From RI-283 sp964487925 (GTDB lineage: Bacteria > Pseudomonadota > Gammaproteobacteria > SZUA-140): a DNA stretch of 37,168 bases. Where the stretch lies: contig CAZASZ010000015.1 in assembly GCA_964487925.1 (NCBI GenBank), positions 1 to 37,168 on the forward strand, written 5' to 3'. A model generated the notes under the pieces. It searched no databases and was not told the origin of the DNA. It was given only the letters and a program-made list of their open reading frames with translations. This document shows positions 17,003-24,924 of this stretch, piece after piece; position 1 is the first letter of the stretch, and the number at the start of each line of letters is the position of its first letter. The translations under genes were made by a program, and so were the position numbers.

Positions 17003-17020
17003 ATCGGCCGTACGGCCGAT
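17003..17020. repeat. Perfect 18-bp palindrome
   Basis: ATCGGCCGTACGGCCGAT is its own reverse complement. It lies immediately beside the MITE-like repeat in the convergent interval between the GGDEF-EAL gene and the parvulin gene. It may be a binding site, a terminator stem without a T-run, or part of the same mobile repeat. Confidence 0.6.
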
Positions 17021-17111
17021 CAATCCGGCTTATAGCTGTAACCCGAAGCTACCGGCTTTTGCCGATGGAGTATTCACAGTCTAAGAGGTTAGCTAAAATC
17101 CATATCTCAGC

Positions 17112-17975
17112 CTACTTCATCTCGATCTTGGCTTGCTTCCTGAGCGAGCCAATGTAGTTCGCAATCGTTTCTTTTCGCCAATGGGAGAGGATTTCACCTT
17201 GAACCTGTTCGAAAGATGGGGCAGGGATCTGCCGCGTTTTTATCAGCTGGATAATATGCCAACCGTAGCGAGTCTTGACGGGTGTCTGGGTAACTTGTCC
17301 GGGCTTGATCTTTGCGACGGCTTCGCCGAACTCACCTGACATCTGCTGTGGCGAAAACCAATCCAGTTCTCCGCCGTTCTTGGCTGATGTGTCCAGTGAA
17401 TTGCTAGCCGCGAGTTTCTCGAATTCCTCGCCGTCATTCAAGCGCGAGATAATTTTCTTGGCTGTCGCCTCATCCGCGACAAGGATGTGGCGCGTTTTGT
17501 ATTCCAAAGTCGGTTTGTCGTAGAGGCGCTGATAGATGTCCTTCATCGTAGCCTCATCGGGTGATCGATTGACAATCTCCCGAACTCCGAAGCTCGCGAT
17601 AATGTTGTGGCTCTGGTTATCGATGGCCATCGTGACCTGAGGCGCCTTGTTCAAGCCCTTCGCGACGGCATCCTGATAGATGAGCTCCCTGTTTATGTAT
17701 TCGTGAAGCAATTCCTGAAGCTGGCGCTGGTTCAGGTGCGAGGCTTGGCCACCCGGAATCCTGCTGCCTACGAAGGTCAAAAATCCCTTCTTCATAAGGG
17801 CCTTGCCATTGATTGACGCGATGATGCTCGACGACTCTCCAGGTTCTGCGGCATGGGCCATCGCAGGCACCAGCAGACCGGTGAAGAGAATGGCGGTGAT
17901 GACTGTCTTGACCCGATGAGTCAGTGGTCGATAGGCGTGGTTGAACGTAGATAGATGAATGTTTATGACAGACAT
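17112..17975 (-). CDS. Periplasmic PpiC-type (parvulin) peptidyl-prolyl isomerase
   Basis: A foldase that assists outer-membrane and periplasmic proteins by proline isomerisation. The 287-residue precursor has an unusually long polar n-region before the hydrophobic signal segment (about 25-40, VITAILFTGLL) with likely cleavage after AHA (about 43). An N-terminal SurA-like helical region (about 50-130) precedes the parvulin domain (about 155-250) with motifs TRHILVADEATA, GGELDWFSPQQM, and YGWHIIQL. A basic C-terminal helix follows. Genes of this type commonly lie downstream of yciB and yciI, as here. The long n-region might mean the true start is inside, but no better start codon is evident. 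Confidence 0.9.
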   Translation of the reverse strand: MSVINIHLSTFNHAYRPLTHRVKTVITAILFTGLLVPAMAHAAEPGESSSIIASINGKALMKKGFLTFVGSRIPGGQASHLNQRQLQELLHEYINRELIYQDAVAKGLNKAPQVTMAIDNQSHNIIASFGVREIVNRSPDEATMKDIYQRLYDKPTLEYKTRHILVADEATAKKIISRLNDGEEFEKLAASNSLDTSAKNGGELDWFSPQQMSGEFGEAVAKIKPGQVTQTPVKTRYGWHIIQLIKTRQIPAPSFEQVQGEILSHWRKETIANYIGSLRKQAKIEMK

Positions 17976-18058
17976 GGAGATACTCTCTTGGGTGGCCCTG
18001 ATCGCGTCATGCGTTTCGAATGTCCAGTTTGACAGAAAAGTCTTTGTTTAGTTCTCGG

Positions 18059-18358
18059 TCACGGGAGTACTAACTTTAATGGTTTAACTTGCAGTTGCTC
18101 ATAGACGCCGCTGGTCAGGTAGGGATCTTCGTCGGCCCATTGCTCAGCGGCCTCGAGAGATTCAAACTCGGCGACGACTAGACTTCCGGTAAAACCGGCG
18201 TCACCTGGGGTCTCGCTGTCGACCGCCGGATGCGGTCCGGCAAGGATCAAGCGACCTTGTTCCTTAAGTAATTCCAAGCGCGCCAAATGTTGAGTGCGGA
18301 CGGCTAGGCGAGCCTGAAGACTATCAGGACGATCCCGCGCGATGATCGCATAATTCAT
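18059..18358 (-). CDS. yciI: YciI family protein
   Basis: A 99-residue protein of the YCII/ferredoxin-like alpha-beta fold family. It has the family opening MNYAIIARDRPDS and the conserved His and Asp regions (RTQHLARL and WADEDPYLTSGVYEQL), which form the putative active site. The biochemical role is unresolved; relatives act on chlorinated aromatic intermediates, but no such context is present. The ATG overlaps the yciB stop by four bases (ATGA), so the two are co-translated. The neighbourhood yciB-yciI is conserved in gammaproteobacteria; bolA, sometimes found next, is absent. Confidence 0.92.
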   Translation of the reverse strand: MNYAIIARDRPDSLQARLAVRTQHLARLELLKEQGRLILAGPHPAVDSETPGDAGFTGSLVVAEFESLEAAEQWADEDPYLTSGVYEQLQVKPLKLVLP

Positions 18359-18915
18359 TTCGAGGCTTCGCGATCGTCGATCGCGGTTTCCGGCCTCAGG
18401 GCCCGGGAGACAAACAACGTTTGCCCGACGATGAAAAGAATCGTCAGACCCAAGAGACCGAAGAGCTTGAAGTTCACCCAGGTTGCCGTATCGAAATTTT
18501 GCATGACATATATATTAAGTAGGCCGCAGAATGCGAAAAAAACGACCCAGGCGAGATTGAGCTTGAGCCATTGCGCTGCGGGAAGATCTACCTGCGCACC
18601 GAGCATACGCTCAACGAGTGTGCGTTTTCCGATGAATTGACTGGCTAGAAATACGACGGCGAACAGGCCATTAAGCACCGTTGGTTTCCACTTGATGTAT
18701 ACTTCGTCCTGAAGTAACAGGGTCGCCCCTCCGAAGATGCCGATCACCGCGAAGGTCAGTAGATGGCTGTTGACCCAGCGTTTCAACCAGATACGATCAT
18801 AGATCACCTGCAGAAGGGAGACGATGATGGCTGTGGTCGTGGCGACATAGATGTCAAAGGCCTTGAAGGCCACGAAAAAGATGACGATGGGAAGGAACTC
18901 GATCAGTATTTTCAT
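18355..18915 (-). CDS. yciB: Inner-membrane septation protein YciB (IspZ)
   Basis: A polytopic inner-membrane protein linked to cell-envelope synthesis and septation. The 186 residues hold about five membrane helices, beginning with the conserved LIEFLPIVIFFVAFKAFDIYVAT region, and include FLASQFIGKRTLVERMLG near the middle, both strongly conserved in the family. The C-terminus is short and polar (about 15 residues). It is divergent from rnm with only 53 bases between starts, so their promoters must overlap or lie very close. Length and motifs are ordinary. Confidence 0.94.
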   Translation of the reverse strand: MKILIEFLPIVIFFVAFKAFDIYVATTTAIIVSLLQVIYDRIWLKRWVNSHLLTFAVIGIFGGATLLLQDEVYIKWKPTVLNGLFAVVFLASQFIGKRTLVERMLGAQVDLPAAQWLKLNLAWVVFFAFCGLLNIYVMQNFDTATWVNFKLFGLLGLTILFIVGQTLFVSRALRPETAIDDREASK

Positions 18916-18968
18916 TCAGGTGTCCGATTCGAAGGATACGTCCAAACTGGCGATACGCTGCGGAAGGT

Positions 18969-19901
18969 ATGTATACGACAATTGAGAAAGTTTACCACGA
19001 CATAGGTGCTCATGGCAGAGCGCTCTGCTATGACTTGCACATGCATTCTACGATGTCCGACGGCGTGTTGGCCCCTGAGACCTTGGTCGAGCGGGTTGCC
19101 GAGGCGGGTATTGATGTCATGGCATTGACGGATCACGACTCGATTGATGGTGTCGAGGCGGCTGTCAGCGCGGGCAGTAAACTCGGCGTATATGTGATCC
19201 CTGGTGCTGAGATCAGTGTCAGTTGGCAAGGCGGGTTGCTGCATATCCTGGCCCTGGATGTCGATATCAATGATCAGACGCTTAGGCAGGGTCTTGCGCT
19301 CCAGCGTGAACGCCGCGAAGCGCGCGCCGTTGCCATGGGCGAGCGCTTGGCTGCCGCCGGCATCAAGGGCTGTCTCGAGGGCGCGCGCAGCTATGCCGAT
19401 GGTCCTTCGATCGGGCGTCCCCATTTTGCGGCCCATCTCGTTGAAGGTGGTTTCGCCAAGGACAAGGCTGCGGCCTTCAGGAAATTTTTACGGCCGGGCA
19501 AGCCAGGTTATGTGTCCTGCGATTGGGCATCGCTCGAGACGGTTATCTCATGGATCAAATCAGCCGGGGGCAGATCCGTCATCGCCCATCCGGCACGCTA
19601 CCGATTGACCGCAAGTAAGATGGCGCGGCTGTGCGAGGTGTTCAAGGCGCTTGGCGGCGACGGTATCGAGGTTGTATCCGGTACGCATAGCGCACATGAG
19701 AACAACATGGCGTCGGGTGTGGCGCGTCGTTTTGGGCTGATGGCCTCTAAGGGATCGGATTTCCACGACCCCTTGCAGACCTGGTTAGGCTTCGGTCGAC
19801 TACCGGTCTTGCCGGAGGACCTGACCCCTGTCTGGCACGGTTGGGACCATGTATCCTCGGGTGCGGCTTTCCACCGCGGTCGTATGAGCTCGGCCGGATA
19901 G
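18969..19901 (+). CDS. rnm: PHP-domain 5'-3' exoribonuclease / nucleotide phosphatase (RNase AM, TrpH)
   Basis: A member of the PHP phosphoesterase family. The E. coli relative matures the 5' ends of ribosomal RNA and hydrolyses 3',5'-nucleotide bisphosphates. The 310 residues include the metal-binding PHP motifs DLHMHSTMSDG (about 23-33), ALTDHDS (about 55), a Glu in PGAEIS (about 78), IAHPARY and GSDFHD (near 260). The ATG is three to six bases from an AAGG, which is a poor site; starts slightly downstream cannot be excluded, though the PHP motif needs residue 23 onward. Position next to yciO and trpS is the standard trp-linked context. No odd features seen. Confidence 0.93.
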   Translation: MYTTIEKVYHDIGAHGRALCYDLHMHSTMSDGVLAPETLVERVAEAGIDVMALTDHDSIDGVEAAVSAGSKLGVYVIPGAEISVSWQGGLLHILALDVDINDQTLRQGLALQRERREARAVAMGERLAAAGIKGCLEGARSYADGPSIGRPHFAAHLVEGGFAKDKAAAFRKFLRPGKPGYVSCDWASLETVISWIKSAGGRSVIAHPARYRLTASKMARLCEVFKALGGDGIEVVSGTHSAHENNMASGVARRFGLMASKGSDFHDPLQTWLGFGRLPVLPEDLTPVWHGWDHVSSGAAFHRGRMSSAG

Positions 19902-19915
19902 ACGGGGCATCCGCT

Positions 19916-20536
19916 GTGCAAACGCTCCATATACATCCGGAGAATCCCCAAGCGAGACTCCTGACTCAGGCCGCAGCGATCTTGCGGCGAGGCGGTGTGA
20001 TCGCTTATCCGACCGATTCCTGTTATGCGCTGGGGTGTGTGATAGGCGATAAGGCAGCGATGGATCGCGTGATCCGGATTCGTCATCTCGACGACAGCCA
20101 TCACTTTACGCTCATCTGCCGGGATCTCTCTGAAATCGCTACCTATGCCCGTTTCGGGACCGCTGAGTTCCGGCTCATGAAGGGTTTGACCCCAGGCCCT
20201 TATACTTTCATCCTCAACGCGACCCGGGAGGTCCCGAAACGCCTGCAACATGCGCGTCGTAAGAGCATCGGTATCCGGGTGCCGGATCATCCAGTCGTCA
20301 ACCAATTACTCGATACGCTTGGCGAGCCCCTGATGAGCGTGACGCTGATCTTTGAGAATGACCAACTTCCGCTCAATGACCCGGATGAGATCAGCGACCG
20401 GCTTGGTCGACGTGTCGACCTATTTATAGACAGCGGCCCATGCGGACACGAACCGACTTCGATCATTGATTGTACGGGCGAGATCCCGCATGTGGTGCGA
20501 CACGGGAAGGGCGAGCTCTCGTTTCTCGATGATTAG
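19916..20536 (+). CDS. yciO: YciO family protein (Sua5/YrdC-like)
   Basis: A homologue of the Sua5/TsaC enzymes that make threonylcarbamoyl-adenylate for tRNA t6A. YciO proteins form a separate branch, and whether they do this reaction in the cell is unclear. I chose the GTG at 19916: it follows GGGG, gives VQTLHIHPENPQ, which matches the E. coli YciO start, and yields 206 residues, the same length. Motifs seen are the ILRRGGVIAYPTDSCYALGC nucleotide loop, KRLQHARRKSIGIRVPDHP and the C-terminal PTSIIDCTGE. An in-frame ATG at 19841 lies inside rnm and adds unconserved residues. It is 14 bases after the rnm stop. Confidence 0.9.
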   Translation: MQTLHIHPENPQARLLTQAAAILRRGGVIAYPTDSCYALGCVIGDKAAMDRVIRIRHLDDSHHFTLICRDLSEIATYARFGTAEFRLMKGLTPGPYTFILNATREVPKRLQHARRKSIGIRVPDHPVVNQLLDTLGEPLMSVTLIFENDQLPLNDPDEISDRLGRRVDLFIDSGPCGHEPTSIIDCTGEIPHVVRHGKGELSFLDD

Positions 20537-20581
20537 TTTTCAGGTACACCTATATCGATTGCAAGGCCAAGAGGTGTTGAA

Positions 20582-21274
20582 TTGGAGACCTTAAGCACTG
20601 TGCAGCGAATCGCGGTCTGGCTGGTGCCGGTGCTGCTCGCGATTACCGTCCACGAGGTGGCCCATGGGTGGGTCGCGAAGCAGTTCGGAGACCGAACCGC
20701 GATGATGCTGGGGCGGCTTACGCTCAACCCAATTAAACATATCGATCCCCTGGGAACCGTGCTGCTGCCTTTGTTGACGCTCACGATGGGCGGATTCGTT
20801 TTTGGTTGGGCGAAACCTGTTCCCGTTACCTGGGAGAACTTGGTTAATCCCAAGCGGGATATGGCCTTCGTCGCTCTGGCAGGGCCGATGGCCAACCTCG
20901 GCATGGCTATCCTATGGATAGTTGTCATACGTCTAGGGTTTTGGCTATCGGCGGGGGGATCCAGTATTGCGCAACCTCTTTCCTATATGGGTGTGGCCGG
21001 GGTTGTCATTAATGCCGTGCTGATGGTCCTGAACCTGGTTCCTCTGCCGCCGCTTGATGGTGGTCGGGTTATGGTTTCGATCCTCCCGAATAAGCTTGCT
21101 TGGCGATACGGCCGTATCGAACCGTATGGCATGTATATCATCCTGGGCCTGTTCTTTACCGGGCTACTTGGCGTGATCATCATGCCGCTCATTCGCGGTG
21201 TCTGGACTGTGCTATGCTACGCGGGCCAGATTTCTCCGGACGTATTCGAACGAATCCTTCGGGTGATATTCTGA
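20582..21274 (+). CDS. Site-2 protease-like membrane metalloprotease (M50 family)
   Basis: A polytopic zinc metalloprotease of the short M50 branch. The 230 residues show the zinc-binding HEVAH motif (about 24-28) in the first helix, followed by NPIKHIDPLGT, and the second conserved site LVPLPPLDGGR (about 152-162), whose Asp is the third zinc ligand. About five or six helices are predicted by eye. It has no PDZ domain, unlike RseP, and its substrate is unknown. The frame opens at TTG 20582, with AAGAGG eight bases upstream and no near ATG, so TTG is likely the start. The neighbourhood yciO-M50-trpS is conserved in pseudomonads and relatives. Confidence 0.92.
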   Translation: METLSTVQRIAVWLVPVLLAITVHEVAHGWVAKQFGDRTAMMLGRLTLNPIKHIDPLGTVLLPLLTLTMGGFVFGWAKPVPVTWENLVNPKRDMAFVALAGPMANLGMAILWIVVIRLGFWLSAGGSSIAQPLSYMGVAGVVINAVLMVLNLVPLPPLDGGRVMVSILPNKLAWRYGRIEPYGMYIILGLFFTGLLGVIIMPLIRGVWTVLCYAGQISPDVFERILRVIF

Positions 21275-21333
21275 ATGTTGTTAAAGCGATAACTTGTTGA
21301 ATCATTGATTTATTTTTTGGTAGAGGTGTCGGT

Positions 21334-22554
21334 TTGTTAGGTCTGAACGCGCAGGGTAAGCGTGTGCTATCCGGGATGCGGCCCACAGGGCGTCTGCATC
21401 TGGGACACTATCATGGGGTCCTGAAAAACTGGATACGCTTACAGCACGAGTACGAATGCTTCTTCTTCGTCGCCGATTGGCACGCGCTGACCACCGAATA
21501 TGAAAACTCCGAAATCATCCGCGACAGCGTCTGGGACATGGTTGTCGACTGGCTTGCGGTTGGAGTGAGCCCGAATGCCGCCAACCTGTTTATTCAGTCC
21601 CATATCCCGGAACATGCCGAGCTGCATCTGTTGTTGTCGATGATGACCCCGCTGGGTTGGCTTGAACGGGTGCCCACCTATAAGGATCAACAGGAAAAAC
21701 TGCGCGAAAAGGATCTCGATACCTATGGGTTTTTGGGATACCCGCTGCTGCAGAGCGCAGATATCCTGGTCTATAAGGCCGAGCTTGTTCCCGTGGGCGA
21801 AGATCAGGTCGCTCATATCGAGCTGACTCGAGAGGTCACTAGACGTTTTAACTACCTCTATGGTCGTGAGCCCGATTTTGCCGCGAAGGTTGATGCGGCC
21901 ATTAAAAAAATGGGTAAGAAGAACGCCAAACTCTATACTGAGCTCCGCAAGCAGTATCAGGAACAGGGAGATCATGAGGCCTTGAGCCGGGCGCGGGCTC
22001 TGCTGGAGGTTCAACAGAACATCACGCTTGGGGATCGTGAGCGCCTGTTCGGCTTTCTCGAAGGCGAGGGTCGGGTCGTACTGCCTGAACCGCAGGCCCT
22101 CCTGACTCCGAACGCCAAAATGCCGGGACTCGACGGTCAAAAGATGTCTAAGTCCTATCACAACACGATCGGTCTTCGGGAGTCGGCGGACAGCGTCGAG
22201 AAGAAGATACGCACCATGCCGACCGATCCCGCCCGGGTGCGGCGTAACGATCCAGGTGACCCGGGAAAATGCCCTGTTTGGCCTTTCCATGAGGTCTATT
22301 CATCCGATGAAGTCAAGGAATGGGTCGTGACCGGTTGTCGTGAGGCGGGTATAGGCTGTCTCGATTGTAAACAGCATATCGTCGATGCCGTGCAGAGGGA
22401 ATTGGAACCGATTCGCGAACGCGCAGAGGAGTTCGCCTCCGATCCTAAGATCGTTAAGAATATTGTCGCCGAGGGCTGCGAGTCGGCGCGTGCTGTGGCT
22501 CGCAGTACAATGGCTGATGTACGCGGCGCCATGCGTCTGGAGACCGATATTTGA
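21334..22554 (+). CDS. trpS: Tryptophanyl-tRNA synthetase
   Basis: Class I aminoacyl-tRNA synthetase charging tRNA-Trp. The 406-residue protein has the HIGH-type motif HLGHYHG (about 22-28), the tryptophan-site segment GEDQVAHIELTREV (about 151), and the KMSKS loop (about 270). It is longer than the E. coli enzyme (334 residues) because of an insertion of roughly 60-70 charged residues between the GEDQ segment and KMSKS, including KKMGKKNAKLYTELRKQYQ. This insertion occurs in TrpRS of several gammaproteobacteria. The start is TTG (21334) behind TAGAGG. The gene sits in the rnm-yciO-M50-trpS-scpA run and overlaps scpA by up to four bases. Confidence 0.95.
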   Translation: MLGLNAQGKRVLSGMRPTGRLHLGHYHGVLKNWIRLQHEYECFFFVADWHALTTEYENSEIIRDSVWDMVVDWLAVGVSPNAANLFIQSHIPEHAELHLLLSMMTPLGWLERVPTYKDQQEKLREKDLDTYGFLGYPLLQSADILVYKAELVPVGEDQVAHIELTREVTRRFNYLYGREPDFAAKVDAAIKKMGKKNAKLYTELRKQYQEQGDHEALSRARALLEVQQNITLGDRERLFGFLEGEGRVVLPEPQALLTPNAKMPGLDGQKMSKSYHNTIGLRESADSVEKKIRTMPTDPARVRRNDPGDPGKCPVWPFHEVYSSDEVKEWVVTGCREAGIGCLDCKQHIVDAVQRELEPIRERAEEFASDPKIVKNIVAEGCESARAVARSTMADVRGAMRLETDI

Positions 22555-23357
22555 TCCACCCGGACGCCATCCCTGGTCAGCGCGAGATGCCATTTGCCCT
22601 CGTTCGCGGTGAGGCGGTCAGTGAGATGCCTCAGGACCTCTATATCCCGCCCGATGCGCTGGAGGTATTCCTTGAGGCCTTTGAAGGCCCGCTAGATCTG
22701 CTGCTCTATCTGATTCGACGCCAGAATCTCGATATCCTCGATATCCCGATAGCGGATATCACTCGCCAATACATCGAATACATCGAGCTCATGCACAACA
22801 TGCGCTTGGAACTTGCAGCCGATTATCTGCTCATGGCGGCCATGTTGGCCGAGATTAAGTCACGCATGTTATTACCGAGGCCGGTCAGTGAGGATGATGT
22901 TGAGGAGGACCCGCGAGCAGAACTCGTTCGTCGCCTTCGCGAATATGAGCAGTTCCGCAAGGCCGCACAGGATCTGGATGAGCTGCCGCGCGTGGGACGA
23001 GATATCCTTCCGGTAGAGGTCTCGATTCCAGAGGGCACGGTCGTGCGTCTGCAGCCGCGCGTGGATCTAGCCGAAATCGTGCTCGCTTTTCAGGATGTCC
23101 TCGTGCGCAGCGATCAATATGCGCATCATCAGATCATGAGCGAACCCCTGTCTGTTCGTGAGCGTATGAGTCAGATACTTGAGATTCTAGACGGCGGCGA
23201 CGTGACGCCCTTTATCCGTTTTTTTCGGCCCGAAGAGGGACGTCGGGCCGTTGTCGTTTCCCTGCTGGCGATCCTGGAGATGACCAAGGATGGCATGATT
23301 GAGTTGCTGCAGGAAGGGGCCTTCGCGCCCATCTACGTTAGGGCGCAATGTCAATGA
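22551..23357 (+). CDS. scpA: Segregation and condensation protein A
   Basis: Kleisin subunit of the SMC-ScpAB condensin, which compacts and separates the chromosome. The frame is open from TTG 22551 (268 residues). ATG 22626 gives 243 residues and has a GAGG site, and the first conserved motif (VFLEAFEGPLDLLLYLIRRQ) starts soon after it, so the true start may be the later one. N-terminal SMC-binding helices include ADYLLMAAMLAEIKSRMLLP. A charged middle (about 110-135) leads to a C-terminal winged helix (about 200-265). It overlaps trpS at the start and scpB at the end. Smc is not in the window. Confidence 0.93.
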   Translation: MIHPDAIPGQREMPFALVRGEAVSEMPQDLYIPPDALEVFLEAFEGPLDLLLYLIRRQNLDILDIPIADITRQYIEYIELMHNMRLELAADYLLMAAMLAEIKSRMLLPRPVSEDDVEEDPRAELVRRLREYEQFRKAAQDLDELPRVGRDILPVEVSIPEGTVVRLQPRVDLAEIVLAFQDVLVRSDQYAHHQIMSEPLSVRERMSQILEILDGGDVTPFIRFFRPEEGRRAVVVSLLAILEMTKDGMIELLQEGAFAPIYVRAQCQ

Positions 23358-24040
23358 AGCATGAACAGATGATCGAAATTCTGGAGGTCTGTCTACTGGT
23401 TTCGGGGCGACCGTTAAGCCTGGAAGATATGCGGGCCTTGTTTGATGATATCGAGGTTCCTTCGACACAGGACCTTAGACAGCTGCTCGATGTGCTGATG
23501 GAGCGATGGTCGGAGCGTTCGCTGGAGCTCGTCAAGGTGGCGAACGGCTATCGTTTCCAGGCCCGGCAGGCCTATCTTCCCTGGTTATCGCGGCTCTTCG
23601 AGGAACGTCCGCCCAAGTATTCCCGGGCGACCCTGGAGACACTGGCTGTGATTGTCTACCGACAGCCCGTGACCCGAGCCGTTATTGAGGATGTTCGCGG
23701 CGTCAGTGTTAGCACTTCGATCATCAAGACCCTGTTGGAGCGTGGCTGGATACGAATAGTCGGCCACCGTGATGTCCCCGGGAAGCCAGCTCTGTATGGC
23801 ACGACCAAACAGTTTCTCGATGATTTCAACATGTCCAGTTTAAGTGATCTGCCACCGCTAGCGGAGCTGTCGCCAGACGATCACTTACAGAAGGAGCTTG
23901 AGCTCCCGGCGGATATTGAACCGGAGGTGTCCGAGGCCCCTGATGAGGAAACACTCGAAGCGGAGAAGGATGACGATGAGTCCGAGACGGTGCAGGCGGA
24001 TGAATTGGTCTCAGAACCTGAAGTTGAGATAGTCCACTGA
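23348..24040 (+). CDS. scpB: Segregation and condensation protein B
   Basis: Partner of ScpA; a dimer of tandem winged-helix proteins that binds the ScpA middle. The 230 residues show two winged-helix domains (about 5-85 and 90-165). The second contains the signature LETLAVIVYRQPVTRAVIE and GVSVSTSIIKTLLERGWI, followed by GRPALYGTT-like GKPALYGTTKQFL. The C-terminal 55 residues are a very acidic tail (Glu and Asp rich), common in proteobacterial ScpB. The ATG at 23348 lies inside the scpA end (10-base overlap), and the stop TGA overlaps the inferred CTG start of rluB. Confidence 0.95.
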   Translation: MSMKHEQMIEILEVCLLVSGRPLSLEDMRALFDDIEVPSTQDLRQLLDVLMERWSERSLELVKVANGYRFQARQAYLPWLSRLFEERPPKYSRATLETLAVIVYRQPVTRAVIEDVRGVSVSTSIIKTLLERGWIRIVGHRDVPGKPALYGTTKQFLDDFNMSSLSDLPPLAELSPDDHLQKELELPADIEPEVSEAPDEETLEAEKDDDESETVQADELVSEPEVEIVH

Positions 24041-24924
24041 GTGAGCGTCTACAGAAGGTATTGGCGGGGCTCGGGCTGGGTTCGCGCCGGGAGATTGAGA
24101 CCTGGATCGCCGAGGGGCGTATTCGCGTCAATGGCGAAACTGCGAAACTGGGCGATCGTGTCGAACCGTCGGACCGGGTCAGCGTGGATGGCCGGGCCGT
24201 CCATCTTGCTATAGGCGCGCCGGATCGGTCCAGGGTGTTGATGTATCACAAGCCTGTCGGCGAGGTCTGTACGCGTAAGGATCCGGAGGGGCGCCCCAGC
24301 GTCTTTGACCGGCTGCCCGCACTTAGGCGGGGGCGCTGGATACTTGTAGGTCGGCTCGACTTCAATACCAGTGGGCTTCTGCTTTTGACCAATGAGGGTG
24401 ATTTGGCCCACCGCCTCATGCATCCTTCGAGTGAGATCGAACGAGAGTACGCGGTGCGTATTTTGGGTGAAGTCGATGAAGATATGCTCAAGCGTATGCA
24501 AGAGGGCGTCGAGCTTGAGGATGGACAGGCCGCCTTTGATAGCGTTCGTGACGCCGGAGGCACTGGGGCAAATCATTGGTATCACGTCATATTGCGCGAG
24601 GGACGACGACGGGAGGTGCGGCGGATCTGGGAGTCCCAGGGCGTTCGTGTCAGTCGACTAATTCGGCTGCGTTATGGCAATATCTCTTTGCCCAGAGGGC
24701 TTGCGGATGGCCGTTTTAGAGATCTTGATGAGGTCGAGCTCGGCGAACTCATGGCCTCCGTTGGCATGAGTCCCACCGTCGTAGAGAAGCAACACCGGCG
24801 GCAAGGCGCCACGTATCGTCCACGCACGCCGGAAGCCAAGCCCGGAAAGAAGCGCGTTAAGGGGGGCAGTGTCAATCCGCGTGCTGCCGCGGGTCCTAAG
24901 GAAGGGCGGCGCCGTCCTCGCTGA
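24037..24924 (+). CDS. rluB: 23S rRNA pseudouridine synthase RluB (inferred CTG start)
   Basis: Makes pseudouridine 2605 (E. coli numbering) in 23S rRNA. Domains: N-terminal S4 RNA-binding domain (about 3-65), then the catalytic RsuA/RluB domain with the active-site Asp (about residue 108) in GRLDFNTSGLLL, and KAREYAVRI-like REYAVRIL. The C-terminal tail is basic and Gly/Arg/Lys-rich. The frame reads LSERLQKVLAGLGLGSRREI from CTG 24037, closely matching the E. coli start [20 protein letters not shown]. The only permitted conventional start, TTG 24061, would cut away the first eight residues of the S4 domain. The CTG overlaps the scpB stop as CTGA. Confidence 0.9.
   Translation: MSERLQKVLAGLGLGSRREIETWIAEGRIRVNGETAKLGDRVEPSDRVSVDGRAVHLAIGAPDRSRVLMYHKPVGEVCTRKDPEGRPSVFDRLPALRRGRWILVGRLDFNTSGLLLLTNEGDLAHRLMHPSSEIEREYAVRILGEVDEDMLKRMQEGVELEDGQAAFDSVRDAGGTGANHWYHVILREGRRREVRRIWESQGVRVSRLIRLRYGNISLPRGLADGRFRDLDEVELGELMASVGMSPTVVEKQHRRQGATYRPRTPEAKPGKKRVKGGSVNPRAAAGPKEGRRRPR

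Noticed and set aside
19598..20305. Minus-strand frame of 235 codons opposite rnm and yciO
   Set aside because: Antisense to two well-conserved genes and without similarity.
21439..22290. Minus-strand frame of 283 codons opposite trpS
   Set aside because: Antisense to tryptophanyl-tRNA synthetase with intact HIGH and KMSKS motifs; the reverse translation resembles no family.
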